DNA from: Lachnospiraceae bacterium
GTDB taxonomy: Bacteria > Bacillota > Clostridia > Lachnospirales > Lachnospiraceae
Length of the DNA stretch: 39,719 nt
Assembly: GCA_021771755.1 (NCBI GenBank)
Contig: JAETOL010000022.1
Location: forward strand, 1-39,719
Direction of reading: 5' to 3'
The position numbers and the translations under genes were made by a program. Every line of letters starts with the position of its first letter. Positions within the stretch are counted from its first letter, which is position 1. Positions 8,818 to 16,739 of this stretch are shown here, piece by piece. Below the pieces are notes generated by a model. It saw only the letters and a program-made list of their open reading frames with translations, ran no database searches and was not told where the DNA came from.

Positions 8818-8834
8818 TTTACAATGTTGTTACA
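8818..8834 (-). promoter_or_regulatory. WalR (YycF)-type binding box
   Basis: On the minus strand the sequence is TGTAAC-AACAT-TGTAAA, an exact match to the published WalR consensus TGTWAH-N5-TGTWAH. It begins about 14 bases past the -10 hexamer, within the leader of the choline-binding hydrolase. In Bacillus, WalR boxes placed downstream of the promoter are often repressing. Direct match seen; function inferred. Confidence 0.6.
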
Positions 8835-8847
8835 ATATTGTGTATTT

Positions 8848-8876
8848 ATTATATCGCATCTTTTTACATGCGTCAA
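8848..8876 (-). promoter_or_regulatory. Sigma-70/A promoter of the choline-binding hydrolase gene
   Basis: TTGACG (8871-8876) and TATAAT (8848-8853) are separated by 17 bp on the minus strand, giving a leader of about 55 nt before the start at 8787. Confidence 0.75.
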
Positions 8877-8906
8877 TATCTTTATTACATATTGTAAAAC
8901 AACCAC

Positions 8907-8942
8907 AAAAAAAGAGTAAAACCCTAAAGGCTTCACTCTTTT
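8907..8942 (-). terminator. Terminator after ddh
   Basis: AAAAGAGT (8910-8917) pairs with ACTCTTTT (8935-8942), with an inner GC part. On the minus strand the stem runs into seven Ts. It lies just after the ddh stop codon. Confidence 0.8.
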
Positions 8943-8951
8943 GTAATATTT

Positions 8952-9938
8952 TTAAAGAAGATGTTTCCTCAATTCCGCTCCGTCTAATGCACTTAAATAT
9001 GCCGGTGCCACATCAAAGACTGTTTTGCAGCCTTTCTGACCTTCTTTGTACATCCGATATGCTGCTCTTGCATAGGCTACGATCACAGAAGAAGTAAATT
9101 CCGGATTGGAATCTAACTTCAGACTGTATTCGATCACATGCTTATTCTCGTCATTCCATCCTGTACTTCCTGTACGGATCACAAAACCGCCATGAGGGAT
9201 TCCACTGTGATCACGCTTCAGCTCTTCTTCAGAAATAAAATGAACCGTTGTGTCATAGTCTGCAAAATAGTTTGGCATCGTCTTGATCTCATGTTCGATG
9301 CGAGCCAGATCTGCACCCTCTTCTGCTACCACAAAACATTCTCTTGTGTGTTTTTCTCTGGTGGTAAGCTCCGGATTCTCACCGTTTCTTACTGCCTCAA
9401 GAGCCGTTTCTACAGGAATCGTATACTGCTTGCCGTCCTTGACTCCCTCAATTCTGCGGATAGCATCAGAATGTCCCTGGCTGACACCCTTGCCCCAGAA
9501 AGTATAATCTTTCCCATTGGTAAGAATCGCATTCGCGTACATTCTGTTCAGAGAAAACATTCCCGGATCCCAGCCAACGGAAATAATCCCGACATGACCG
9601 CTTTCCTGTGCTGTCTTATCCACATTGGCAAAATGTTCCGGAATCTTTGCATGTGTATCAAAGCTGTCTACCACATTAAACCACTGAGCAAATTTTGGTG
9701 TCTGCACAGGAAGGTCTGTCGCGCTTCCTCCACAGATGATCAGTACATCGATCTGGTCTTTCATGTTTTCAGCTTCGTCCACATGACACACCTTTGCTGT
9801 TTCCGTAAGGATTTTTACTGTGCCGGGATCACGGCGTGTAAAAACTGCAGCAAGTTCAAGATCCGGATTGTGTTTGATCGCACATTCCACGCCTCGTCCA
9901 AGATTGCCGTATCCCATGATTCCAATTCGAATACTCAT
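8952..9938 (-). CDS. ddh: meso-diaminopimelate D-dehydrogenase
   Basis: A 328-residue enzyme that reductively aminates L-2-amino-6-oxopimelate (tetrahydrodipicolinate) to meso-diaminopimelate with NADPH, a one-step route to lysine and peptidoglycan precursors. The N-terminal Rossmann motif IMGYGNLGRG lies at about 8-17. Family blocks VVDSFDTHAKIPEH, SVGWDPGMFSLNR and GKGVSQGHSDAIRRI are all present in order, and length matches characterised Ddh. The start has an AGGAGGAA site. It is a single gene with its own terminator. It supplies the same diaminopimelate used by the wall that the nearby NlpC/P60 enzymes cut, though no co-regulation is visible. Confidence 0.96.
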   Translation of the reverse strand: MSIRIGIMGYGNLGRGVECAIKHNPDLELAAVFTRRDPGTVKILTETAKVCHVDEAENMKDQIDVLIICGGSATDLPVQTPKFAQWFNVVDSFDTHAKIPEHFANVDKTAQESGHVGIISVGWDPGMFSLNRMYANAILTNGKDYTFWGKGVSQGHSDAIRRIEGVKDGKQYTIPVETALEAVRNGENPELTTREKHTRECFVVAEEGADLARIEHEIKTMPNYFADYDTTVHFISEEELKRDHSGIPHGGFVIRTGSTGWNDENKHVIEYSLKLDSNPEFTSSVIVAYARAAYRMYKEGQKGCKTVFDVAPAYLSALDGAELRKHLL

Positions 9939-10033
9939 AATAATTTCCTCCTCATTTTACTTTGTTTTTATCTTAATCTTCTGAAGAGTAAATGTCAATT
10001 TTTTTCTTTTCTGATATCAATACTAAAAAAATA

Positions 10034-10690
10034 TCAGCAGCAGATCACTCCACTTCCCGGACAGCAGCAGCTGCATGCCATATTTGCAATCAGGCATTTC
10101 ATACAAAGATCATTGCCTCCAACCGGCATCCCTCCAAATGGGTTCTGCTGTTCCTGATACCAGGTTCCTCCGCCTTCCATACGCTGGAGCATCATACGGT
10201 ACTGCATATTATCAGGCTCCATACGGACAGCTTCCCGGATATGATTCAGTGCGTTTACATTGTTGCCAAGTCCCATATTTGCTACTGCCGAAAGATAATA
10301 CCACTGCCCGTTTCTCTCTTTCAGAGAAGACAGTACGTTCATTGCTTCCTGATAATGACCGCTTTGTACATAATTGGCTGCCGCCTGCCTGCGGATTGCC
10401 TCTTCATCCTGGTATCCGGTATTCGTCTGCCCGCCGTAGCCTCCAAAACCGCCAAAACCTCCATAACCATTATTTCCATAGGCGCCTCCGGAGGAACCGT
10501 ACTCTCTTTCTTTCATGATCTGGTCATAGGCCTGCTGTATTTCTTTAAATTTCTCCTCCGCCTGGTCCTTGTTTGGGTTGTTAATATTGGCATCCGGATG
10601 GTATTTTCTGCTCAGCCGTCTATATGCCTTTTTTATTTCTTCATCTGATGCATCTCTGGATACACCAAGAATACTGTATGGATCAAACAT
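10034..10690 (-). CDS. J-domain protein with Cys-rich C terminus
   Basis: A 218-residue DnaJ-like co-chaperone. The J domain is at residues 1-65 with the HPD motif ([10 protein letters not shown]), followed by a Gly/Phe/Tyr-rich linker (about 73-110), a helical TPR-like part (115-180) and a tail with eight cysteines ending [13 protein letters not shown], suggesting metal or cluster binding. There is no DnaJ zinc-finger or C-terminal substrate domain, so it is a specialised J protein. The start at 10690 follows CAGGAG; a longer frame to 10783 lies inside the upstream gene and was rejected. It overlaps the DUF5685 stop by 8 bp, so translation is probably coupled. Confidence 0.9.
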   Translation of the reverse strand: MFDPYSILGVSRDASDEEIKKAYRRLSRKYHPDANINNPNKDQAEEKFKEIQQAYDQIMKEREYGSSGGAYGNNGYGGFGGFGGYGGQTNTGYQDEEAIRRQAAANYVQSGHYQEAMNVLSSLKERNGQWYYLSAVANMGLGNNVNALNHIREAVRMEPDNMQYRMMLQRMEGGGTWYQEQQNPFGGMPVGGNDLCMKCLIANMACSCCCPGSGVICC

Positions 10691-11528
10691 GTTCTTTCTC
10701 CTGTTTCTCCTTCCTCTTCTCTGATACCGTTTCAAACCGGCACCACACACCGGAGTATAAAATATTCCGAAGAATATCTGCATATTTTATAATAGGAAGT
10801 TTTTCAAATTCCCTGCAGGCTTCCGCCATCATCATAATCAAAATCTGACGGACTCTTTCTTCGAACCCTTCTATTATATAATCCTGTGCAAAAGGATTGT
10901 AATTTCCTTTTTCTATATCTTCTTCCACATCATCAAAAGCATCCATCAGATAAATGAATTTTCCCAGATAAAATCCCATTCGTCTCAGAGTCGGTTCCCA
11001 TTGGTCCTCTCTCCATGCCAGGATTTCTTCCATAATCTTTCCAAAACACCCTGATATCCTGTCAATATCTGTCTCTCCGGCTTTTTCCATGGCAGAAATC
11101 TCATTTAAATGACTAATGATTACAGAAGTCTTCTTTTTCCACAAAGCCTCTGCTTTTTTATCCTTGTTCTCAAGAAGACGGCTGTACGCCAGACGGGAAA
11201 ATTTCTTTTCATCTTTCCAGTCATCCACGCATTTATAGTATGCCAGAAATACATTCATATCTGCCGCATATTCTGTAATCTGGTTTTTTCTTACCGGCTG
11301 CTTGCGTACTGGATGGACAATGCAGCGGCTGGTTCCTTTTTTTGTGGGCGGTTCATAAATCCCGCTTAATAAAAGGATCACAAATGTCAGATCATACGTC
11401 AGCGTGATCTGTCCGGAAATCCCATACCGTTCACGAAGCTCCCGGCACAATCCACAATAGAAGGATCTGTAAAGATCATAATCTTTTATCTTCATTTCAG
11501 GTCTGTTCATTACCACATAACCAAACAT
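10683..11528 (-). CDS. DUF5685-family protein
   Basis: A 281-residue, mostly helical protein that I recognise as DUF5685, function unknown. It has CxxC near the N terminus (C25, C28 in FYCGLCREL), further Cys at 69 and 100, and two acidic motifs: DDWKD (102-106) and DAFDDVEED (196-204). The second, followed by KGNYNPF, resembles the second Asp-rich motif of squalene/phytoene synthases (RDVxED...GR.Y.P). That resemblance is my reading, not a known assignment. It is coupled to the J-domain gene downstream and follows the zinc-ribbon membrane protein gene by 27 bp, so all three likely act together. Confidence 0.85.
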   Translation of the reverse strand: MFGYVVMNRPEMKIKDYDLYRSFYCGLCRELRERYGISGQITLTYDLTFVILLLSGIYEPPTKKGTSRCIVHPVRKQPVRKNQITEYAADMNVFLAYYKCVDDWKDEKKFSRLAYSRLLENKDKKAEALWKKKTSVIISHLNEISAMEKAGETDIDRISGCFGKIMEEILAWREDQWEPTLRRMGFYLGKFIYLMDAFDDVEEDIEKGNYNPFAQDYIIEGFEERVRQILIMMMAEACREFEKLPIIKYADILRNILYSGVWCRFETVSEKRKEKQEKEHV

Positions 11529-11555
11529 AAAATCTCCTGCCTGTCCCTGTTATAT

Positions 11556-11969
11556 TCAGATCTTTTTAATAAATTTTGTGTGACATTTCGGACAATCAAT
11601 CTCTACTTTCTTTCCGCTTCCTCTTGGAATACGGATTTTCTGTCCACAGCTTGGACAAGTATAAATATGATGAGTTTTTCTCTGCTGCATCATATTTTTT
11701 TCCCGATTAAGACGCTGTCTCAGTTTTGAAGTCATGGCAAGATACTTCTGATTTTCTGCATAACGTTTGGAAAGATTTCTGGAAAGCATACGAAAATAAG
11801 TATAAATAATAGCTGCCAGTCCTAATGTATTTAAGAGTGCACCTATTGTACTTCCATTTCGAAAAAAGATCGAAAGAACAATACATGCCAGCGCCACTCC
11901 CATCGTAAAGCGTGCGAATCCGTCCACACCATAACGTCCCTGCATAAACTTCATAAACTTTTCTTTCAT
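11556..11969 (-). CDS. Small membrane protein with C-terminal zinc ribbon
   Basis: A 137-residue protein with two hydrophobic helices (about 21-36 and 42-60), a basic linker (65-97) and a C-terminal zinc ribbon with CPSC (105-108) and CPKC (128-131) knuckles. The N terminus begins MKEKFMKFMQGRYG. It is first in a three-gene unit with the DUF5685 and J-domain genes. Family members are annotated only as zinc-ribbon proteins; no function is known to me. Start supported by AGAGGTG upstream. Confidence 0.85.
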   Translation of the reverse strand: MKEKFMKFMQGRYGVDGFARFTMGVALACIVLSIFFRNGSTIGALLNTLGLAAIIYTYFRMLSRNLSKRYAENQKYLAMTSKLRQRLNREKNMMQQRKTHHIYTCPSCGQKIRIPRGSGKKVEIDCPKCHTKFIKKI

Positions 11970-12022
11970 GAAAAAACACCTCTTCTGTTCTACTGCAAAT
12001 TATTTATGATCTCAATATCTAT

Positions 12023-13225
12023 TTATCTGTCGCTGCATACCTGGAATATATAAAATTTCAGATAATATGACTCATCTGAAGACCACAGGATCGGATGATC
12101 CGGCGCCTGTGTTCTGTATTCCACCTGCCTTAAACGCTTATGAGCGCTGCGGGCTGCCTGACCGATCGTTTTCGTAAACAGCTCGTATGTCATAAAGTGA
12201 GAACAGGAACAAGTAGCAAGAAAACCGCCGTCTTTGACCAGCTTCATAGCACGCAGATTGATCTCTCTGTAACCTTTAACGGCATTTTTTACAGAACTTC
12301 TGGATTTTGTAAATGCCGGAGGATCCAGAATCACCACATCAAATTTCTCTCCCCTTTCTTCCAGTTCAGGAAGAAGTTCAAATACATCTTCACAAATAAA
12401 TTTCACTGTGCCATCCAGTCCATTCAGCTTTGCATTTGCTGTTGCCTGATCTACCGCCAGCTGAGAAGCATCAACACCAGTCACTTCACAAGCCCCTGCG
12501 ATTCCAGCGTTCAAAGCAAAGGATCCCGTATGGGTAAAACAGTCCAGGACTCTGGCGTCTTTACACAGTTTCTGGATCGCAAGACGATTATATTTCTGAT
12601 CAAGGAAAAATCCTGTTTTCTGTCCGTCCCGAACATCCACCTGATATTTTACTCCATTTTCCTCAATCTCTACCAAAGTAGAAAATTCTTCGCCAATAAA
12701 GCCCTTATACAGGTCCATTCCTTCCTGACGGCGCACTTTGGCATCGCTTCTTTCATAAATTCCGCGTATCTGTATTCCATCCTCTGAAAGAACCCGTTTC
12801 AGCAATTCCAGAATCTGAAGCTTAAGCCGATCGATCCCCAGTGCAAGTGACTGTACCACCAAAACATCTGAAAATTTGTCCACCACAAGCCCTGGAAGAA
12901 AATCTGCTTCTCCAAATATCAGACGACAGCTGCTGGTATCTGTTACCTTTTTTCGATATTCCCAGGCATCTCTCACTCTCATTTCAAGAAAAGTTTCGTC
13001 AATTTTCTGGTTTTCATCCCTTGTTAGCAGTCTTACTGTAATCTTAGAATTTGTATTGATAAAACCTTTTCCCATAGGATATCCATCAAAATCCCGAACC
13101 AGCACTACATCACCATTTAAAAAACTTCCCATTATAGAGGCGATCTCATTATCAAATACCCACATACCGCCGGATTTCAGAAGTCGTCCCTCTCCCTTTT
13201 TCAGCGTTACCACTGCCAAGCTCAT
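12023..13225 (-). CDS. rlmI: 23S rRNA (cytosine-C5) methyltransferase, RlmI family
   Basis: A 400-residue SAM-dependent RNA methyltransferase. The N-terminal PUA domain (1-75) precedes an RlmI-like central part and a Rossmann methyltransferase domain with DCFTHTGSFALNAG (motif I), VTGVDAS (motif II) and VILDPPAF (motif IV), then TCSCSHFM carrying the catalytic-region cysteines. E. coli RlmI makes m5C1962 of 23S rRNA; the same site is likely but not proven here. Length matches the family. The start is preceded by AAGGGAGAAAAACGC. It stands alone, with no clear terminator before the operon downstream. Confidence 0.93.
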   Translation of the reverse strand: MSLAVVTLKKGEGRLLKSGGMWVFDNEIASIMGSFLNGDVVLVRDFDGYPMGKGFINTNSKITVRLLTRDENQKIDETFLEMRVRDAWEYRKKVTDTSSCRLIFGEADFLPGLVVDKFSDVLVVQSLALGIDRLKLQILELLKRVLSEDGIQIRGIYERSDAKVRRQEGMDLYKGFIGEEFSTLVEIEENGVKYQVDVRDGQKTGFFLDQKYNRLAIQKLCKDARVLDCFTHTGSFALNAGIAGACEVTGVDASQLAVDQATANAKLNGLDGTVKFICEDVFELLPELEERGEKFDVVILDPPAFTKSRSSVKNAVKGYREINLRAMKLVKDGGFLATCSCSHFMTYELFTKTIGQAARSAHKRLRQVEYRTQAPDHPILWSSDESYYLKFYIFQVCSDR

Positions 13226-13359
13226 GCGTTTTTCTCCCTTCGGAAATGTATTTCCACTGTATTTGTCAGTATTTTATCTATTGTAGCACAGCCGGAATCT
13301 TTTTTCCAGTATTTCCGCCAAGACACAGAATTATCACATACCGCTCCAAAACCAGGGAT

Positions 13360-13387
13360 AAAAAAAGGACGGCTTGTCAGCCGTCCT
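13360..13387 (-). terminator. Terminator after the DUF1002 gene
   Basis: A near-perfect hairpin (AGGACGGCTGACAAGCCGTCCT in minus-strand terms, written here as 10-bp arms AGGACGGCTg/aAGCCGTCCT) is followed by a seven-T run. It lies 15 bp past the stop codon. Confidence 0.9.
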
Positions 13388-13401
13388 AAATACTTCTGTT
13401 A

Positions 13402-14952
13402 TCAGTATACTGCTTCCTCATAAGGAATCTCTTCCATAGATTCCTCGATTACAGCCTCTTCCCCTGAAGTCTCTGTTGTTTCCATATTTTCTCCATAAAG
13501 AGTTTCAAAGAACTTCATGGTATCCGCATAAAGCGCCTGTCTTGTTTCCGGTGTCTCATTAATCAGAATGTCATCTGCCTCCGGCTCTGTTTCGATGCTG
13601 AAAATGATTTTCATTTCTGCATTTACCATGTTCAGTTCTCCTGATATATATGGATCTGAATCCATCGGAAGATAACTCATACCACCATCTTTCAGAACAT
13701 AAATATATGCTTCCAGAACTTTCTGGGATAATGTTGCACCGGTTTCCGGAGCAATGGTCACGGATGCATAAGCGTCAGCTCCCATTACGCTCTGAAGAGA
13801 AGCAAGATCCCCTTCATATTCTCCTGTACAGAATGCTTTTGCTTTTTCAAAAGAAGCTTTTCCTTCCTCGCTGAGTTCATCTGTATTCAGCGGATCCTCT
13901 GTGGTTCCTTCTGCCGGATCCACAACTCCGTCATCCTGTGCAGTTCCATCCAGAACCGCTTCATCTTCTGTTGCCTCAGGAATATCGGTACCTTCATCTA
14001 CATAATCTTCTCCGCCCTGGTCTTCCATCGTATCTTCCTGAAGGGACGGATCCTCTGTGGAGCTCTCAATGATATCCTCACCCAGCGCATCCGTATCTAC
14101 ATTGGCTGTAATATCTTCCCCATCAGAACTGTCTTCATCTACATAATCCTGTTCGCCCTGAGCCTCACCGCTCTGACTGTTGTTCAGATTCTCCTGAATA
14201 TTTTCCAGTGTCTCCTGCATCTGTGCAATATCGTAATTCTGCTGTGCGATCTCCTGAAGAAGGGAAACGATGGTATTTATCTCCTCCTCATTGAGTGTTA
14301 CATTATTCTCAACAGCTATATTATTTACGATATTATAAATTTCATCTGCATTCTGGACATTATTTGCAATAATCTGAAGCTTGGCCTCATTCAGAATGTT
14401 TGTCGCATTATCCTGTCCTACCTGCTGAGAAAGATTTCCAGTCACAACAACTTCCTGCGTTGCAAGATCCTTCTTCGTGCTGTCCAAGGTCTGTCCGCTG
14501 GCACTTTCATATGCCATGATCACACCTGTCAGCGCTCCCGTACCAGATACCTCATAAGGGCAGGCTGCTACAGCCTCGCAGTTGGTTACTCCAGCTGTGG
14601 AAAGTGCATTTGCGATCATGTTTCCTGTCACATAATTCAGATTTGCCGTACGGACCTTGATTCCGCCAGACTGCGTAGGTTTTACATAAGCACAGCTTAA
14701 TGTCCTGGTTCCAATCTGTTCCAGCGGGATATAGGAACCCAGCTGGGCTCTCTCATCTTCATTCGTGATCGTAAGAATCTGAACCTGGCTTGCATCTGCC
14801 TTAAAATAACGCATCATTGTATTTTTCTGTTCCTGGGTAAGGTCTGCACCAAGAGTCACTACTTTAGAAGCATCAGCCATAACCGGTGCTGCGCTTCCTG
14901 CTGTAAGACACACACTGCAGATCAAAGCTGTGATTATACTTCTTTTTCTCAT
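13402..14952 (-). CDS. Secreted DUF1002 (YpuA-like) protein with long acidic tail
   Basis: A 516-residue exported protein. The signal peptide ends near VMADA (about residue 27). Residues 28-260 match DUF1002 (blocks ADLTQEQKNTMMRYF, YVTGNMIANALSTAGVTN, VAACPYEVSGTGALTGVI). A strongly acidic, Asp/Glu-rich segment spans about 265-375. The C-terminal ~130 residues are a less familiar globular part. DUF1002 proteins are surface or secreted with unknown role. The start at 14952 has GGAGG eight bases upstream; an in-frame TTG 15 bases earlier overlaps that site. Single gene with a strong terminator. Confidence 0.88.
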   Translation of the reverse strand: MRKRSIITALICSVCLTAGSAAPVMADASKVVTLGADLTQEQKNTMMRYFKADASQVQILTITNEDERAQLGSYIPLEQIGTRTLSCAYVKPTQSGGIKVRTANLNYVTGNMIANALSTAGVTNCEAVAACPYEVSGTGALTGVIMAYESASGQTLDSTKKDLATQEVVVTGNLSQQVGQDNATNILNEAKLQIIANNVQNADEIYNIVNNIAVENNVTLNEEEINTIVSLLQEIAQQNYDIAQMQETLENIQENLNNSQSGEAQGEQDYVDEDSSDGEDITANVDTDALGEDIIESSTEDPSLQEDTMEDQGGEDYVDEGTDIPEATEDEAVLDGTAQDDGVVDPAEGTTEDPLNTDELSEEGKASFEKAKAFCTGEYEGDLASLQSVMGADAYASVTIAPETGATLSQKVLEAYIYVLKDGGMSYLPMDSDPYISGELNMVNAEMKIIFSIETEPEADDILINETPETRQALYADTMKFFETLYGENMETTETSGEEAVIEESMEEIPYEEAVY

Positions 14953-15089
14953 ATTTCTGTCCTCCAATAAAAACTGTTTCCTTTTGATGAATTACAGTAT
15001 ACCACATTATACTTCATTTTTGTATTTCACATTTTACTAACCAAAGGGACATAAATTCTCCCTTGTACACCAGCGCTAAAAGCACCGCA

Positions 15090-16124
15090 TTAATTTCCAA
15101 GCACCTCCAGATACACCTGGATCGTTCCTCCGCACACGAGTCCTTCCTCTTCTGCTTCTTTCCCTGTCATATCCTCATATACCAGGCGTCCCCCGGGAGC
15201 GTCTTCCTTCAGCATATGAAGACAGTGATGCTGAACACGGCTTTCCATGCAGCCTCCGCCGATCGTACCTACGATCCTTCCATCCGGAAGGACGATCATC
15301 TTTGTTCCGATTTCCCTGGGGGCGGAACCTCTTCTGGATACAATGGTAGCAAGCGCTTTTTTCTGGTCCGTTTCTTCTGTGAGACACTCCAGAAGTTCTT
15401 TTTCATAGCCACTGGTTTTTTTCACACTGTTTTTTTCCATGATCAGTTCCGCGATAATGGACACGGCGATCTCCTCCGGTGTTTCTGCATGAATCGAAAG
15501 TCCTACAGGTGTATGGAGAAGCTCTACCTCCTGTTCCGGTATTCCTTCTTCGATCAGTCTCTTTTTCAGAAGGATTCCTCTTTTTCTGCTGGCCATCATT
15601 CCTGCATAAGCGCGTTCTTTCCGAAGTATGGAGGTCAGACAGATATCATCATATCTGTGTCCTCGTGTAACTACAAGAAAATAAGTATCCGTGCTTCCCG
15701 GGATTTTTTCCAGTCCGGAAGCAAAATCATCACAGATCACCAGATCCGCACCTGCTTTTCTTGCCTGGTCTGCAAACAGTGGTCTGTCCTCCAGTACTGT
15801 CACATGAAATCCGATTCTTTTTGCCAGAAGGATCACCTGCTGCGCCACATGACCGCCCCCACAGATCACAAGACGGCTTGGTTTCCGTAAAAGTTCCACA
15901 AAAAAGCTTCTGGAGCCCACTTCCCGGATTCCGCTTTCTTCCGTTTCCGACAGCCGCTGAAGTTCTTCCGGCTCAAAGCTTTCTTCACTGCTCTTTGCAA
16001 GAAGTTCACCCTCGGAGAAAAACAGCTTTGTCCCCTGTCCCGGTCCCTGAATCACGGTTGCCAGTATATTTCTCTTTTTTTCTATATTTTCTTCCAGAAT
16101 TTTATATAATTCCTGATATTTCAC
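15090..16124 (-). CDS. XdhC/CoxI-family molybdoenzyme maturation factor, unusual domain order
   Basis: A 344-residue protein of the family that sulfurates and inserts molybdenum cofactor into xanthine dehydrogenase-like enzymes. A first part (1-80) looks like a worn XdhC/CoxI domain (NILATVIQGPG) lacking the SxPRxxG motif. A Rossmann XdhC_C domain follows (about 83-200; LVICGGGHVAQQV, then VTRGHRYDD). A second, better conserved XdhC/CoxI domain forms the C terminus (about 255-344; RRGSAPREIGTKM and GTIGGGCMESR). No molybdenum hydroxylase is encoded in the window, so its partner lies elsewhere. Start has AGGTGA upstream. Confidence 0.88.
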   Translation of the reverse strand: MKYQELYKILEENIEKKRNILATVIQGPGQGTKLFFSEGELLAKSSEESFEPEELQRLSETEESGIREVGSRSFFVELLRKPSRLVICGGGHVAQQVILLAKRIGFHVTVLEDRPLFADQARKAGADLVICDDFASGLEKIPGSTDTYFLVVTRGHRYDDICLTSILRKERAYAGMMASRKRGILLKKRLIEEGIPEQEVELLHTPVGLSIHAETPEEIAVSIIAELIMEKNSVKKTSGYEKELLECLTEETDQKKALATIVSRRGSAPREIGTKMIVLPDGRIVGTIGGGCMESRVQHHCLHMLKEDAPGGRLVYEDMTGKEAEEEGLVCGGTIQVYLEVLGN

Positions 16125-16215
16125 CTGCTACCCCTCTTTTCACTTATAATAATGGTTTTATTATACGATACTTTTCTAACAAAATCCACTCCTCATTCAC
16201 CACAAAAAGCAGAAC

Positions 16216-16244
16216 AGGAGCCGAATCCTCCGATCCTGGCTCCT
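16216..16244 (-). terminator. Likely terminator after the arsR-type gene
   Basis: AGGAGCC (16216-16222) pairs with GGCTCCT (16238-16244) around a partly self-complementary loop. On the minus strand the following T content is modest (GTTCTGCTTTTTG). It lies 19 bp past the stop codon of the sensor gene. Confidence 0.55.
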
Positions 16245-16262
16245 GAATAAAAATCTATATTG

Positions 16263-16625
16263 TTATTCGAGAATGTGTTCCCGCCCCTGGGCGATCATGG
16301 TACGTACATGATCGTCTGCCAGAGAATAAAAGATGGACTTGCCTTCCCGTCTGTTCTTGACCAGTCTGTTCTGCTTCAAAATGCGAAGCTGATGGGAGAC
16401 GGCTGACTGTGTCATATTCAGCGCCTTTGCCAGGTCACAGACACAGACCTCTGTTTCAAACAGTACAAACAGAATACGGATCCTGGTTGGATCTCCAAAA
16501 ACCTTAAACAGCTCTGCAAGGGAATCCAGTTCTGTTTCATCCGGCATTTTTTCCTCTACGATCTTCAAAAGCTCTTCATGAGTCTCTACTGCATCACAGC
16601 AGAGATTTTCTTTTTCTTCTGTCAT
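16263..16625 (-). CDS. ArsR/SmtB-family Zn/Cd-responsive repressor
   Basis: A 120-residue winged-helix metal sensor. The recognition helix is at about 70-86 (MTQSAVSHQLRILK). It keeps both known metal sites: alpha3N-type thiolates (C9, C10 and C61-x-C63 followed by D64 in EVCVCDLAK) and the alpha5 pattern D104-x-H106-x10-H117-xx-E120. CadC-like proteins with both sites sense Cd/Pb through cysteines and Zn through alpha5. It is last in the cassette after the HMA protein and P-type ATPase; a palindrome at the cassette's promoter is its probable operator, giving autoregulation. The precise metal is inferred. Confidence 0.92.
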   Translation of the reverse strand: MTEEKENLCCDAVETHEELLKIVEEKMPDETELDSLAELFKVFGDPTRIRILFVLFETEVCVCDLAKALNMTQSAVSHQLRILKQNRLVKNRREGKSIFYSLADDHVRTMIAQGREHILE

Positions 16626-16739
16626 CCAGTTATCCCGCCTTTCTGTTTCATCATATCACATATCCGCTGTTTTGTACAAAAATATTATGGTATATCAAAT
16701 ACTGCAAAAATCGTTCTGCTTATTCTTTTTGCAGCGGCA

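Noticed and set aside
9939-10033. A lysine riboswitch before ddh
   Set aside because: The gap is only about 95 bp and AT-rich, too short for the riboswitch and without its conserved stems.
9138-10157. A 339-codon plus-strand frame opposite ddh
   Set aside because: It is antisense to a clear ddh gene, shows the Cys/His/Phe-rich make-up of a shadow frame and matches no family.
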